A stretch of 56,311 nt of DNA from Enhydrobacter aerosaccus (GTDB lineage Bacteria > Pseudomonadota > Alphaproteobacteria > Reyranellales > Reyranellaceae): the NCBI GenBank assembly GCA_903839865.1, contig CAIMEE010000049.1, forward strand, positions 1 to 56,311, read 5' to 3'. Position 1 is the first letter of the stretch, and each line of letters begins with the position of its first letter. Position numbers and translations under genes: made by a program. Below the pieces are notes generated by a model. It saw only the letters and a list, made by a program, of their open reading frames with translations, had not been told where the DNA came from and did not search any database. Shown in pieces: positions 16,166-26,485 of the stretch.

Positions 16166-17257
16166 TTATGCCTTCAACACGCCGCGACGGATCTGGTCGA
16201 GTTCGATGGACTCGAACAGCGCACGGAAATTGCCCTCGCCGAAGCCTTCATTGCCGCGACGCTGGATGATCTCGAAGAAAATCGGGCCGATCACGGTCTG
16301 AGTGAAGATCTGCAGCAGCAGACCGCCGCCCTTGGTCGGCGCGCCATCGATCAGGATGCGGTCGGCCGCCATGCGCTGGACGCTCTCGCCATGTCCAGGC
16401 AGCCGCGCGTCGACCTGTTCGTAATAGGTGTCAGGCACATCCTGGAACGGCACACCCTTGGCGCGTGGCGTCTCGACCGATTCGTAGATGTCACCGGTGC
16501 CGAGCGCGATGTGTTGGATGCCCTCGCCGTGGTAGGCCGAGAGATATTCCTGGATCTGCGACTTGTCGTCGGAGCTCTCGTTGATCGGGATGCGGATCTT
16601 GCCGCACGGGCTGGTCATTGCCTTCGACTTCAGGCCCGTCAGCTTGCCTTCGATGTCGAAATAGCGGATCTCGCGGAAGTTGAAGAGCCGCTCGTAGAAC
16701 GACGACCATTCGTCCATGCGGCCGCGATGAACGTTGTGGGTCAGGTGATCGATATAGGTGAGGCCGACGCCCGGCGGATTGTGCTCGACCCCAGGCAGGT
16801 ACTGGAAATCGACATCGTAGATGCTGCCCTTGTCGCCGTAGCGGTCGACCAGGTAGATCAGCGAGTCGCCGATGCCCTTGATTGCGGGAATGTTGAGCTC
16901 CATCGGCCCGACCTTGTTCTCGACACCCCAGGCGCCCAGCGAGATAGCGCGCTTGTAGGCGAAGGCCGCATTCTTCACGCGGAGGGCGATGGCGCAGATC
17001 GACGGTCCGTGCACGCGCGCAAAGCCCTGCGCAAAACTGTCGGGCTCGGCATTGATGATGAAATTCACGTCGCCCTGCCGGTAGAGCGAGACGTCCTTGG
17101 ACCGGTGCTTTGCCACTTTCACGAAGCCCATACTCTCGAACAGGGCGCCAAGGGCTGCCGGGTCGGGAGCGGTGTATTCGACGAACTCGAAGCCGTCGGT
17201 CCCCATGGGATTGATCGAGTCGGCTTCGAAGGCTTTCAGGTCACTGACGCTTGCCAT
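16166..17257 (-). CDS. hppD: 4-Hydroxyphenylpyruvate dioxygenase
   Basis: This 363-residue enzyme has two vicinal-oxygen-chelate domains. It converts 4-hydroxyphenylpyruvate to homogentisate using Fe(II) and O2. Iron ligands are visible as His 171 (YIDHLTHNV), His 249 (GEGIQHIALGTGDI) and Glu 329 (TVIGPIFFEIIQR). The substrate loop LIDGAPTKGGGLLLQIFTQ and C-terminal GNEGFGEGNFRALFESIE are characteristic. It is the first gene of the tyrosine catabolism operon (hppD-hmgA-hydrolase-maiA-unknown). It is divergent from a MarR gene across 52 bases that carry an inverted repeat, so tyrosine- or intermediate-responsive control by that regulator is likely. Confidence 0.95.
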   Translation of the reverse strand: MASVSDLKAFEADSINPMGTDGFEFVEYTAPDPAALGALFESMGFVKVAKHRSKDVSLYRQGDVNFIINAEPDSFAQGFARVHGPSICAIALRVKNAAFAYKRAISLGAWGVENKVGPMELNIPAIKGIGDSLIYLVDRYGDKGSIYDVDFQYLPGVEHNPPGVGLTYIDHLTHNVHRGRMDEWSSFYERLFNFREIRYFDIEGKLTGLKSKAMTSPCGKIRIPINESSDDKSQIQEYLSAYHGEGIQHIALGTGDIYESVETPRAKGVPFQDVPDTYYEQVDARLPGHGESVQRMAADRILIDGAPTKGGGLLLQIFTQTVIGPIFFEIIQRRGNEGFGEGNFRALFESIELDQIRRGVLKA

Positions 17258-17289
17258 TTTGACCTCCCAGTTTGACGAAATAGCTAAAT

Positions 17290-17307
17290 TAGTTTCAAAT
17301 GTAACTA
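17290..17307. promoter_or_regulatory. Candidate MarR-type operator between hppD and the regulator gene
   Basis: The left half TAGTTTCAA (17290-17298) and right half ATGTAACTA (17299-17307) form an 18-bp inverted repeat with 7 of 9 paired positions matching; the core is TAGTT...AACTA. It sits three bases before the ATG of the MarR gene and 32 bases upstream of hppD. This AT-rich island in GC-rich surroundings is in the right place to control both directions. Confidence 0.55.
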
Positions 17308-17309
17308 TT

Positions 17310-17765
17310 ATGGCCGCCGCTTCGCAAGTGCTCGAACTGGAGAATTTTCTCCCCTACCGGCTGTCCGTCCTGGCCCAGCTGGTCAGCGAGTCCCTGCACG
17401 ATCTCTATGCCGCACCCTTCGACCTCACGGTCACCCAGTGGCGGGTGATGGCGGCCCTGGGAAGATTCGCGCCACTCACCGCTTCCGATGTGGGGCAACG
17501 CATCGTCATGGACAAGGTGGCCGTGAGCCGGGCCGTGGCTGCCCTGGTGAAGCGCGGCCTGGTCGAGCGCGCTACCGATCGCGCCGACCGCCGCCGCTCG
17601 TCGTTGCGGCTCAGCCCCCGTGGCGGGGCGATGCACGCCAAGATCGTGCCCCTGGCGCTGGAATACGAAGCCAAACTCTACAACTCGCTCACCCCCGGCG
17701 AGTGCCAGACGTTCAACAGCCTGTCCGACCGGCTGTTTGCCCGTGCGGAGGCCCTCAGGCTATAA
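17310..17765 (+). CDS. MarR family transcriptional regulator
   Basis: This 151-residue winged-helix protein has a long N-terminal helix ([21 protein letters not shown]), the recognition region [32 protein letters not shown] and the wing [16 protein letters not shown], a classical MarR pattern. It is divergent from hppD and probably represses the tyrosine/homogentisate operon and itself through the repeat at 17290-17307; the ligand would be a pathway aromatic acid (inferred). ATG 17310 gives a normal MarR length. A frame extending back to 17097 runs into hppD and is rejected. The gene lies 29 bases before aroQ on the same strand. Confidence 0.88.
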   Translation: MAAASQVLELENFLPYRLSVLAQLVSESLHDLYAAPFDLTVTQWRVMAALGRFAPLTASDVGQRIVMDKVAVSRAVAALVKRGLVERATDRADRRRSSLRLSPRGGAMHAKIVPLALEYEAKLYNSLTPGECQTFNSLSDRLFARAEALRL

Positions 17766-17794
17766 GGCCCGCGACTGTTAATCGGGAGGCAGGC

Positions 17795-18265
17795 TTGGCC
17801 AAGAAGGCGGCCCGGCGCCCATCGGCCCTCAAGCCGGTGCTGGTGCTCAACGGGCCCAATCTCAACATGCTGGGCAAGCGGCAGCCGCAGATCTATGGCC
17901 GCGAGACGCTGGCCGATGTCGAGAAAGCCTGCCGGATCGAAGTCCTGCGCCTGGGTCTTACCGTCGAATTCGCCCAGAGCAACCACGAGGGCGTCCTGGT
18001 CGACCTTATTCAGGCGGCGCGCGAGAAGAACAGCGCCATCGTGATCAACGCCGGCGCCTATACCCACACCTCTGTGGCCCTGCTCGACGCCCTGAATGCG
18101 GCCGAACTGCCCGCGGTAGAAGTCCACATTTCCAACATATACAAGCGTGAAAGCTTCCGCCACCGGTCCTATATAAGCCCGGCGGCGGTCGGCGTGATCG
18201 CCGGTCTCGGCATCCAAGGCTATCTTCTGGCGTTACAGGCACTGGCCCGCCTGCTGAAGCCCTGA
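17795..18265 (+). CDS. aroQ: 3-Dehydroquinate dehydratase, type II
   Basis: This 156-residue enzyme of the shikimate pathway removes water from 3-dehydroquinate and forms a dodecamer in the cytosol. Type II signatures are [21 protein letters not shown] (catalytic Arg and the flexible-loop Tyr), [31 protein letters not shown], and [20 protein letters not shown] with the catalytic His. No ATG is available at the right place: TTG 17795, five bases after GGGAGG (17784-17789), gives the expected length, so a TTG start is assigned. It begins the aroQ-accB-accC-aat run, an order common in Alphaproteobacteria. Confidence 0.92.
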   Translation: MAKKAARRPSALKPVLVLNGPNLNMLGKRQPQIYGRETLADVEKACRIEVLRLGLTVEFAQSNHEGVLVDLIQAAREKNSAIVINAGAYTHTSVALLDALNAAELPAVEVHISNIYKRESFRHRSYISPAAVGVIAGLGIQGYLLALQALARLLKP

Positions 18266-18292
18266 CCCTTATTCGTTCCGGAGCTGCTCTTC

Positions 18293-18757
18293 ATGTCAAA
18301 GTTCGAGATGGATACCGAGTTCATTCGCAAGCTCGCGAAGCTCTTGGAAGAGACCAATCTCGGCGAGATTGAGATGGCCGACGGCGACCGCAAGATTCGT
18401 GTCGCCCGCCCCGCCGTCGCGGCAGCGGCCGCACCTGCGGCCGCCCCCGTGCCGGCCGCCGCGCCGGCGCCCGCCCCTGCCGCGACCGCTGTAGCCACTG
18501 CGCCCGCAGATGCAGCGAAGAATCCGGGCGCCGTGAAGTCGCCGATGGTGGGCACCGCCTACCTGTTGCCGGAGCCGGGCAAGCCGCCGTTCGTTCATAT
18601 CGGCGACAAGGTCTTGGCTGGACAGACGCTCCTGATCATCGAGGCGATGAAGACCTTCAATCCGATCAAGGCGCCCAAAGCCGGTGTGTTGAAAGAGATC
18701 CTGATCGACAATGCCCAGCCGGTCGAATTCGGCGAACCATTGATGATCGTCGAGTAA
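18293..18757 (+). CDS. accB: Biotin carboxyl carrier protein of acetyl-CoA carboxylase
   Basis: This 154-residue carrier subunit holds the biotin that AccC carboxylates and the transferase subunits discharge onto acetyl-CoA. The C-terminal biotinyl domain contains the EAMK motif, with biotin attached at Lys 120, and a thumb (PEPGKPPFVHIGDKVLAGQ). Residues about 40-75 form an Ala/Pro swinging linker. The N-terminal segment (EFIRKLAKLLEETNLGEIEM) is the usual dimerisation/AccC-binding part. It is followed 14 bases later by accC, the standard operon. Confidence 0.95.
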   Translation: MSKFEMDTEFIRKLAKLLEETNLGEIEMADGDRKIRVARPAVAAAAAPAAAPVPAAAPAPAPAATAVATAPADAAKNPGAVKSPMVGTAYLLPEPGKPPFVHIGDKVLAGQTLLIIEAMKTFNPIKAPKAGVLKEILIDNAQPVEFGEPLMIVE

Positions 18758-18771
18758 GAACCAGACCGACG

Positions 18772-20115
<1,344 letters not shown>

Positions 20116-20122
20116 CGGATCG

Positions 20123-20773
20123 ATGCTGGAGATCACGCCCGACCTCCTGCTGCAAGCGTACCGCATCGGCGTGTTCCCCATGGGCGAGCGCCGCGACGAT
20201 CCCAAGCTCTACTGGCTCGATCCCCGGCTGCGCGCCGTGCTGCCGCTCGATGCCTTCCACCTGTCCAAGCGCCTTGCCCGCACCGTGCGCAGCGGTCATT
20301 TCGAGGTCAGCGCCGACACGGCGTTCCTCGATGTCATGCGCGCCTGCGCCGAACCGCGCCCCGGCCATCCCGAGAGCTGGATCAACGACCCGATCCTGGC
20401 GCTGTACGGCGAGCTTCACCGCCGCGGCCACGCCCACAGCATCGAATGCCGGGCCAACGGAGTACTCGTCGGCGGACTTTATGGTGTGTCGGTCGGCGCA
20501 GCGTTCTTTGGCGAAAGCATGTTCAGCCGCGTGCGCGACGCCTCTAAGGTGGCGCTGGTCCATCTCGTGGCGCGGCTGATCAAGGGAGGGTTCCGACTGC
20601 TCGACTGCCAGTTCATGACCGAGCATCTGCGGAGCTTTGGCGCGATCGAGATCGCGCGCGAGACGTTCAAGGGCCTACTCGGCGAAGCCGTCGAGGCCAG
20701 CGCCAGTTTTCAGCGCGAGCTAGGTGCCGTCGATCCCTGCGTCCTGGTGCAGGACAACACGCGCACGTCGTAG
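20123..20773 (+). CDS. aat: Leucyl/phenylalanyl-tRNA--protein transferase
   Basis: This 216-residue enzyme adds Leu or Phe from aminoacyl-tRNA to the N-terminus of proteins starting with Arg or Lys, making them substrates for ClpS-ClpAP. Motifs are FPMG near residue 15, [17 protein letters not shown], the [24 protein letters not shown] core, and [19 protein letters not shown] with [13 protein letters not shown]. The 3' end overlaps the convergent DUF2155 gene by 64 bases. Its functional partners clpS and clpA lie about 8-10 kb downstream in this window. Confidence 0.94.
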   Translation: MLEITPDLLLQAYRIGVFPMGERRDDPKLYWLDPRLRAVLPLDAFHLSKRLARTVRSGHFEVSADTAFLDVMRACAEPRPGHPESWINDPILALYGELHRRGHAHSIECRANGVLVGGLYGVSVGAAFFGESMFSRVRDASKVALVHLVARLIKGGFRLLDCQFMTEHLRSFGAIEIARETFKGLLGEAVEASASFQRELGAVDPCVLVQDNTRTS

Positions 20774-21165
20774 ACGCCGTCGTCGAGCGCGGAGATCGAG
20801 GGCGTGGAAGCAAACATCCAACCCGCGAACAGCTTCTGCTCGGCCTGGCCGGGCTTGTGGTCGATGATCGTGAGATAGGCCACGGAATCCGCCGGCGCGT
20901 CGGGCGTGTTGACCAGGCAATCGCCGACCGTGATCGCGAGTGTGCCGAACGACGTCGACTTGCCGACCGACGCGGAGAAGCGCTGGGTCCGCGCTGTCAC
21001 CTTGTCGAGACCCTGCAGTTCGGCCACCGGCTGGCCCGGCCCGTCGGGAAGCGCACGCAACGAAGGATTGCCGGAGGGCGCGGCCTGATTGGCGGGAGGC
21101 GGCGTTTGTGCCGCCGCTGCTACGGCGACGAACACGAGAGCGGCAACAGCCGCCACGGTGCGCAT
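20710..21165 (-). CDS. DUF2155 exported protein
   Basis: This 151-residue protein has a signal peptide ([20 protein letters not shown]). The mature domain carries [32 protein letters not shown], then [29 protein letters not shown], the hallmark of DUF2155. This family is nearly confined to Alphaproteobacteria and usually sits beside aat, as here. Two Cys (GDCL and LSC) may form a disulphide. The function is unknown, presumably in the envelope. The C-terminal coding region overlaps the end of aat tail-to-tail for 64 bases. It is the last gene of a minus-strand run beginning with the NDUFA12 gene. Confidence 0.88.
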   Translation of the reverse strand: MRTVAAVAALVFVAVAAAAQTPPPANQAAPSGNPSLRALPDGPGQPVAELQGLDKVTARTQRFSASVGKSTSFGTLAITVGDCLVNTPDAPADSVAYLTIIDHKPGQAEQKLFAGWMFASTPSISALDDGVYDVRVLSCTRTQGSTAPSSR

Positions 21166-21167
21166 TC

Positions 21168-21398
21168 TCAGCCCTTCTTGGCGTGAGGTGCCGCAAGCCC
21201 GTCGATCAGCGCGTGCAGGGCTTCCTTGATCTGGTCGGCATTGCATCCCATCAGGACTCCGTCCTCCAGCGCATCGGCGCAGAGGGTTTCGATTTCCTGG
21301 ATGTTTTCGTTCAGGACTTTGATCTTTTCGAGGCAGGACACCGGCTTGCCGTCGGGCTGCCGCCACACCGTCGCCTCCTTGGGCTGGCGGGAGTTCAT
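21168..21398 (-). CDS. Small conserved-context protein, 76 aa, function unknown
   Basis: This 76-residue soluble protein begins MNSRQPKEATVWRQPDGKPVSC and continues as a predicted helical segment (LEKIKVLNENIQEIETLCADALEDGVLMGC) and a second helix (ADQIKEALHALIDGL). Three Cys are spread along the chain. Its ATG overlaps the mlaD stop (ATGA, 21395-21398), and the DUF2155 ATG follows its stop after two bases, so all three are translated from one message. I do not recognise a family. Confidence 0.75.
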   Translation of the reverse strand: MNSRQPKEATVWRQPDGKPVSCLEKIKVLNENIQEIETLCADALEDGVLMGCNADQIKEALHALIDGLAAPHAKKG

Positions 21399-21847
21399 TG
21401 CTTCGTTCCCCCGAACACGAATTTGGCGATCAATTCAGTGAGCGGGATGGAATCCTGGGTGTTGGCGATCTCGCCGCCCGCAGCGATCATCTTCTTGTCG
21501 GCGCCCGGCTCGAGCACGATGCCCATGCCGCCCAGCAGCGATTCGCTTACGATCTTGGCGTTGGTATCGGTCGGCAGCTGGACTTTCGATGTCAGCGAAA
21601 GGTGGACCACGGCCTGATAGGTTTTGACGTCGAGGTCGAACCCCGTGACGGTACCGACCTTCACGCCGCTCAACGTCACATCGGAACCGCGCTTCAATCC
21701 GTCGATACGGCCGAACCGAGCGATCACCTCATATCCGTCGGGGCCGGCGCGATCCGATTTGCCAAAGGCATAGAATACAAAAAGGGCAGCGACCACGAGG
21801 ACCAATCCGCCCACGATCGTCTCAACGACATTGCGACCCACGCCCAT
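21395..21847 (-). CDS. mlaD: Phospholipid-binding MCE-domain protein MlaD
   Basis: This 150-residue protein has one N-terminal membrane anchor (ETIVGGLVLVVAALFVFYAFG, about residues 9-29) and a single MCE domain: GYEVIARFGRIDGLKRGSDVTLSGVKVGTVTGFDLD, LPTDTNAKIVSESLLGGMGIVLEPG. MlaD forms a hexameric lipid channel with the MlaE/MlaF transporter and carries phospholipids between the membranes. The mlaE and mlaF genes lie about 26 kb away at 48242-49794. AGGAG precedes ATG 21847. It sits between the NDUFA12 and DUF2155 genes. Confidence 0.93.
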   Translation of the reverse strand: MGVGRNVVETIVGGLVLVVAALFVFYAFGKSDRAGPDGYEVIARFGRIDGLKRGSDVTLSGVKVGTVTGFDLDVKTYQAVVHLSLTSKVQLPTDTNAKIVSESLLGGMGIVLEPGADKKMIAAGGEIANTQDSIPLTELIAKFVFGGTKQ

Positions 21848-21862
21848 TATCTCCTATTCGTT

Positions 21863-22216
21863 TCAGCTCGGATGCCACGCCTCATACGCCGGCTTCGGCT
21901 TGTCGCCGCCGTTGACGAGCGTCGAGCCCGGAGGCCGATAGGCCAGATCGGTTCCGCTCAGATTACGCATATGATCCTTCTGCCAAGCCTTGCGTGGCTG
22001 GCCACCCTGCGGCGGGACAGTGTCGTTCGTGTGATGGAGCCAGCCGTGCCAGTCCGGCGGCACCCGCGAGGCTTCGGCTTCGCCGTTGTACATGACCCAA
22101 CGCTTGCGCCGGCGGCCAGCGATAATGCGTTTGTCCTGGAAGTAGCGATTGCCTTCGGCGTCGGTGCCGACGAGTTCGCCGCGCATCTTGGTGAAGAGCC
22201 ACGTGCCGAGAATCAT
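21863..22216 (-). CDS. NADH:ubiquinone oxidoreductase subunit NDUFA12
   Basis: This 117-residue accessory subunit of respiratory complex I occurs in Alphaproteobacteria and mitochondria (B17.2). Signatures are GELVGTDAEGNRYFQDKR, RRKRWVMYNGEAEASRVPPDWHGWLHHTND and KAWQKDHMRNLSGTDLAYRPPGS. It sits at the matrix-side foot of the enzyme and supports assembly. The gene leads the minus-strand run NDUFA12-mlaD-small unknown-DUF2155, with 15 bases to mlaD. Its presence supports the alphaproteobacterial origin. Start ATG 22216. Confidence 0.94.
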   Translation of the reverse strand: MILGTWLFTKMRGELVGTDAEGNRYFQDKRIIAGRRRKRWVMYNGEAEASRVPPDWHGWLHHTNDTVPPQGGQPRKAWQKDHMRNLSGTDLAYRPPGSTLVNGGDKPKPAYEAWHPS

Positions 22217-22382
22217 GAACCAACCACTCGCTCAAAATGTGTCGGGCCGCTTGTACGCGTGCGCTCCGTAACTGGCAACGCGACGCGCTGATCACAGCAC
22301 TTCCCATCGTTCGTCGTCATGCGATTCGCGCTTGAAAAGACGGTGTTGCCCCTTTGCATCATCTAGTACCATCAACATGCTG

Positions 22383-22427
22383 CTCTACAAAATGTAGTTG
22401 CGCACACAAGATTTTGTAATTTATTAT
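22383..22427 (+). promoter_or_regulatory. AT-rich promoter region of nrdJ with possible NrdR box
   Basis: The 303-base gap 22217-22519 contains no further gene. Its part 22380-22440 is strongly AT-rich. A possible promoter is TTGCGC (22398-22403) with TATTAT (22422-22427), spacer 18. ACACAAGATTTTGTAA (22404-22419), between the two boxes, resembles the NrdR repressor box and fits its consensus as I recall it at about 12 of 16 positions. The small inverted repeat CTAC-N5-GTAG lies at 22385-22397. No cobalamin riboswitch core is visible, although the product is B12-dependent. Confidence 0.4.
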
Positions 22428-22519
22428 CTTTTGGTGCCCATATCTGCGTGCTCGAAATACGACGAGCACATCCCGCGACGGGAAGAAATGACGGGAGATG
22501 GGCGCAGGGGATCAAGTTA

Positions 22520-25500
22520 ATGCGCTTCGAGCGTCGGTTTACGCAAGCAGGAGAATCGCCCTTCGACCGGGTCGCGTTCCGTGCTGCCGATTCCGAAATC
22601 CGCAATCCCGACGGAACGATAGTCTTCCGCCAGACCGGTATCGACGTGCCGGCCGACTGGAGCCAGGTGGCGGCCGACGTGCTCGCCCAGAAGTATTTCC
22701 GCCGCGCCGGCGTCCCTCGACGCCTGATCAAGGTCGCCGAGGCCGATATGCCGGAGTGGCTGTGGCGCTCGGTGCCGGATGAAGCGGCCTTGGCTGACTT
22801 GCCGGAAGACAAGCGCTTCGGCGGCGAGACCAGCGCCCGGCAGGTTTTCCATCGCATGGCCGGAGCGTGGACCTATTGGGGCTGGAAGGGCGGCTACTTC
22901 GACAGCGAAGACGACGCCCGGACGTTCTATGCCGAACATTGCTTTATGCTGGCGGCTCAGATGTGCGCGCCGAACTCGCCGCAATGGTTCAATACCGGCC
23001 TGCACTGGGCCTACGGCATCGATGGTGCCGGACAGGGTCACTGGTACGTCGACCATCGCGACGGCGCCTCTCACCCGTCCGCTTCTTCCTATGAGCGGCC
23101 ACAGCCGCACGCCTGCTTCATCCAGAGCGTCTCGGACGATCTGGTCGGCGAAGGCGGCATCATGGATCTCTGGGTCCGCGAGGCGCGCCTCTTCAAGTAC
23201 GGCTCGGGTACGGGCTCCAATTTCTCGGCCGTGCGCGGCGCGAACGAGAAGCTGTCGGGCGGCGGCAAGTCGTCGGGTCTGATGTCCTTCCTCAAGATCG
23301 GCGATCGCGCTGCGGGCGCCATCAAGTCGGGGGGCACGACGCGCCGCGCGGCCAAGATGGTCACGGTCGACATCGACCATCCGGATATCGAGGAGTTCAT
23401 CTCCTGGAAGATGATGGAAGAGCAGAAGGTGGCGGCCCTCGTCACCGGCTCGCGCCTGGCCAACCGGCACCTCAACGCCATCATGGCCGCCTGCGCCGAT
23501 GGCTTCGACCCGAAAGAAAATCCCCGGCTGCGCCGAGAGATCGTGGCAGCCCGCCGGGCCGAGCTGCCCGAGAATTACATCCAGCGCGTCGTCCAGTTCG
23601 CGCGCCAGGGCTATCGCCACATCGAATTTCCCGCCTTCGATGTCGATTGGCAGTCGGAAGCCTATGCGACGGTCGCGGGCCAGAACGCCAACAACTCGGT
23701 GCGGGTCACCGACGCCTTCATGCGCGCGGTCGAGGCCGACCGCGACTGGGCACTGACCGAACGCACGACCGGTAACGTCTCCAAGACCTTGAACGCTGCC
23801 CAACTCTGGGATCGCGTCGCCGAGGCTGCATGGCATTCGGCCGATCCGGGCGTGCAGTTCGACACCACGATCAACGACTGGCACACCTGCCCCACGTCCG
23901 GCCGCATCAACGCGTCGAACCCGTGCTCGGAATACATGTTCCTGGACGACACGGCGTGCAATCTGGCGTCGCTGAACCTGATGCGCTTCCGCCAGGAAGA
24001 TGGCCATATCAACGTCGCGGCTCTCGAGCATGCGACCCGTTTGTGGACCGTCGTGCTCGAGATCTCGGTCATGATGGCGCAGTATCCCTCGCGCACCATC
24101 GCCGAACTGTCCTACCGTTACCGCACCCTGGGCCTGGGCTATGCCAATCTCGGCGCCCTACTGATGGCGTCGGGCCTGGGCTACGACAGTGCTGCCGGCC
24201 GGGCGATCGCCGGCGCTGTTGCCGCCGTCATGACGGGCACTGCCTATGCGACGTCGGCCGAGATGGCCGGTCTCATGGGCCCCTTCCCCGGTTACGCCGA
24301 CAATCGTGACGGCATGCTGCGAGTGATCCGCAATCATCTCCGGGCCGCCTACGGCTCCGGCGCCGACTACGAGGGTCTCGCCATCCATCCGGTGGCCCTC
24401 GATGCCGCCAACTGCCCTGACAGCACGTTGATTGCTGCGGCGCGACAAGCCTGGGACCGCGCCCTGTCGCTTGGCCAGCAACACGGCTTTCGCAACGCCC
24501 AGGTCTCGGTCATTGCCCCCACCGGCACGATCGGACTGGTGATGGATTGCGACACCACCGGCATCGAACCCGACTTCGCACTTGTAAAATTCAAGAAGCT
24601 GGCTGGCGGCGGCTACTTCAAGATTATTAACCAGACGGTACCGCTGGCGCTGAAGACCTTGGGCTACGACACGGCCACGTCAGAGAAGATCATTGCTTAT
24701 GCAACGGGCCACGGCACCTTGCGCGGCGCTCCGGCGATCAATCACGAAACGCTGGCGGCGCGCGGCTTCGATGCGTTGACACTCGAGCGCATCGAGAAGG
24801 CGTTGCCAACCGCCTTCGACATCCGCTTTGCCTTCTCGCGCTACACCCTGGGCGAGGCCTTCTGCCGAAACGTGCTCGCCTTCGACGACACGGCGCTCGC
24901 CGATCCCGAGCTCGACGTGCTTGCGCGTCTCGGATTTTCCCGAAGCGACATCGCAGCGGCGAACATCTTCGCGTGCGGGACGATGTCTCTCGAAGGTGCA
25001 CCGGCTCTCAAGAGCGAACATCTTTCTGTGTTCGATTGTGCGAATCCCTGTGGACGAGATGGCACACGCAGCTTGTCTGCGGAGAGTCACATCCGCATGA
25101 TGGCTGCAGCACAACCGTTCATTTCAGGCGCGATCTCAAAAACGATCAATATGCCAAACGCCGCATCGGTCGAAGACTGCCGCAAGGCTTATGAGATGTC
25201 CTGGAGACTTGGTCTCAAGGCCAACGCTCTCTATCGCGACGGCTCGAAGCTGTCGCAGCCGTTGTCGGCGATGGCAATCGGCGACGAGACTGAAGACCGC
25301 GCCGCCAATGACGACCTCGCCGATATGAACCCCGCCGCCCGCGCGCCCATCATTGCCGAGCGCATCGTGGAACGGATCGTCGAGCGCGAAGTGCGCGCCG
25401 GCCGCGAGCGCTTGCCGCAGCGACGCAAGGGATACACGCAAAAAGCCGTTGTTGGCGGGCATAAAGTCTACCTTCGCACCGGCGAATACGAAGACGGACG

Positions 25501-26173
25501 CGTCGGCGAAATCTTTGTCGACATGCACAAGGAAGGCGCGGCCTTCCGCAGCTTGATGAACAACTTCGCCATCGCGATTTCGATCGGTCTGCAGTACGGC
25601 GTGCCGATCGAGGAGTTCGTCGAGGCCTATACCTTCACGCGCTTCGAGCCGTCGGGCATGGTCGAGGGCAACGACGCGATCAAGATGTCGACGTCGATCC
25701 TCGACTACATCTTCCGCGAGCTCGCGATCTCCTATCTCGGGCGCAACGATCTCGCGCATGTCGAGCAATCCGATCTTCGCCCCGACAGCGTCGGGCGCGG
25801 CCTGGTCGCCGATGGACTGCCGGTGACCGGCACGGAGGTCGCGCAGGAAGCTGCCGACGCCGTGAGCCGCATCGCCAGCGTCGGCTACATGCGCAGCAAT
25901 CTTTATGTTTTGAACGGCCGGATGGCTGGCAACACCGCGGTCGCCGAGGCGATCGCTGCCAGCCCCGAGCCTACTGGACTGACGGACGGCCCAACCGTCG
26001 CTACGGGCTTTGCCCAGGCGGCCGTCGTCGGAGTCACGCGCGGAGAGGCATTCACCGCGAAGCTGAAAGGCTTCGAGGGGGATGCGTGTCCGGAGTGTGG
26101 CAACTTCACCATGGTTCGCAACGGGACGTGCCTCAAATGCACGACCTGCGGCGGCACCACCGGCTGCAGTTGA
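22520..26173 (+). CDS. nrdJ: Vitamin B12-dependent (class II) ribonucleotide reductase
   Basis: This 1217-residue enzyme reduces ribonucleotides to deoxyribonucleotides using adenosylcobalamin to generate the thiyl radical, and works with or without oxygen. Family features include [59 protein letters not shown] (active-site Cys region) and [24 protein letters not shown]. The C-terminal TSCPD-type domain is followed by a Cys-rich tail (CPECGNF...CLKCTTCGG...GCS) with the redox-active/zinc Cys pairs. ATG 22520 follows AGGGGA; a start at 22448 lacks support. Codons in 25000-25180 are less GC-rich than the rest. No nrdAB genes are visible in the window. Confidence 0.95.
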   Translation: MRFERRFTQAGESPFDRVAFRAADSEIRNPDGTIVFRQTGIDVPADWSQVAADVLAQKYFRRAGVPRRLIKVAEADMPEWLWRSVPDEAALADLPEDKRFGGETSARQVFHRMAGAWTYWGWKGGYFDSEDDARTFYAEHCFMLAAQMCAPNSPQWFNTGLHWAYGIDGAGQGHWYVDHRDGASHPSASSYERPQPHACFIQSVSDDLVGEGGIMDLWVREARLFKYGSGTGSNFSAVRGANEKLSGGGKSSGLMSFLKIGDRAAGAIKSGGTTRRAAKMVTVDIDHPDIEEFISWKMMEEQKVAALVTGSRLANRHLNAIMAACADGFDPKENPRLRREIVAARRAELPENYIQRVVQFARQGYRHIEFPAFDVDWQSEAYATVAGQNANNSVRVTDAFMRAVEADRDWALTERTTGNVSKTLNAAQLWDRVAEAAWHSADPGVQFDTTINDWHTCPTSGRINASNPCSEYMFLDDTACNLASLNLMRFRQEDGHINVAALEHATRLWTVVLEISVMMAQYPSRTIAELSYRYRTLGLGYANLGALLMASGLGYDSAAGRAIAGAVAAVMTGTAYATSAEMAGLMGPFPGYADNRDGMLRVIRNHLRAAYGSGADYEGLAIHPVALDAANCPDSTLIAAARQAWDRALSLGQQHGFRNAQVSVIAPTGTIGLVMDCDTTGIEPDFALVKFKKLAGGGYFKIINQTVPLALKTLGYDTATSEKIIAYATGHGTLRGAPAINHETLAARGFDALTLERIEKALPTAFDIRFAFSRYTLGEAFCRNVLAFDDTALADPELDVLARLGFSRSDIAAANIFACGTMSLEGAPALKSEHLSVFDCANPCGRDGTRSLSAESHIRMMAAAQPFISGAISKTINMPNAASVEDCRKAYEMSWRLGLKANALYRDGSKLSQPLSAMAIGDETEDRAANDDLADMNPAARAPIIAERIVERIVEREVRAGRERLPQRRKGYTQKAVVGGHKVYLRTGEYEDGRVGEIFVDMHKEGAAFRSLMNNFAIAISIGLQYGVPIEEFVEAYTFTRFEPSGMVEGNDAIKMSTSILDYIFRELAISYLGRNDLAHVEQSDLRPDSVGRGLVADGLPVTGTEVAQEAADAVSRIASVGYMRSNLYVLNGRMAGNTAVAEAIAASPEPTGLTDGPTVATGFAQAAVVGVTRGEAFTAKLKGFEGDACPECGNFTMVRNGTCLKCTTCGGTTGCS

Positions 26174-26252
26174 CGCATGCGTGACGAGCGTACCCTGCGT
26201 AAGGCGAGGAACCCGCGGTTGGGAACTTCAATGCTAACCATAGGAGACAGTT

Positions 26253-26309
26253 ATGGCTGCTAAGAAAAAGGCTGCTAAGAAGAAGGCTGCTAAGAAGAAG
26301 AAGTCCTAA
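26253..26309 (+). CDS. Lys/Ala-repeat microprotein, 18 aa
   Basis: A short ORF with a good ribosome site (AGGAG, 26242-26246, six bases before the ATG) encodes MAAKKKAAKKKAAKKKKS. Three near-identical 15-base units (26256-26270, 26271-26285, 26286-26300) each encode AAKKK. The codons GCT and AAG dominate, unlike the GCC/GCG-rich neighbours. The product would carry about ten positive charges and resemble the tail of H1-like histone proteins or a nucleic-acid-binding peptide. It lies 79 bases after nrdJ. A 14-bp palindrome, two hairpins and a strong terminator follow. Whether the peptide is stable or only a leader for a structured RNA is unknown. Confidence 0.55.
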   Translation: MAAKKKAAKKKAAKKKKS

Positions 26310-26348
26310 TTAGGACAGGGCGTTGGCCAGGGTCTTCGGACCCTGGCC
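26303..26348 (+). other. Palindrome over the microprotein stop codon plus UUCG-loop hairpin
   Basis: GTCCTAA (26303-26309) is followed directly by TTAGGAC (26310-26316), a perfect 14-bp palindrome that includes the stop codon. After eight bases, GGCCAGGGTC (26325-26334) pairs perfectly with GACCCTGGCC (26339-26348) around a TTCG tetraloop, a very stable RNA hairpin. No T run follows, so it may be a 3' stabiliser or a structural domain of a small RNA rather than the terminator itself. Confidence 0.6.
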
Positions 26349-26372
26349 CCTCTACCTAAAACGCCTTTCGGT

Positions 26373-26407
26373 TTCCGGTCGGGTGCCCTCACGGGCCCCC
26401 ACCGGAA
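26373..26407 (+). other. Second hairpin downstream of the microprotein gene
   Basis: TTCCGGT (26373-26379) pairs with ACCGGAA (26401-26407). GGG (26381-26383) and CCC (26398-26400) extend the stem, with an inner GCCC/CGGGC element. A 10-bp palindrome, TAATGCATTA, follows at 26422-26431. The whole stretch 26310-26557 shows no credible ORF and looks like structured non-coding RNA or a 3' untranslated region. Confidence 0.45.
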
Positions 26408-26485
26408 GCCACCTTCAACGATAATGCATTAAAGCCAATGCAACGCCCTCCTCACGGAGAGCGGAAAGGCGAAACTAGCCAAAGA

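Noticed and set aside
22217..22519. Cobalamin riboswitch upstream of nrdJ
   Set aside because: No B12-box-like core (GCCACTG) or surrounding helices are visible.
22517..24031. 504-codon minus-strand frame inside nrdJ
   Set aside because: A shadow of high-GC nrdJ coding sequence; no recognisable domain or ribosome site.
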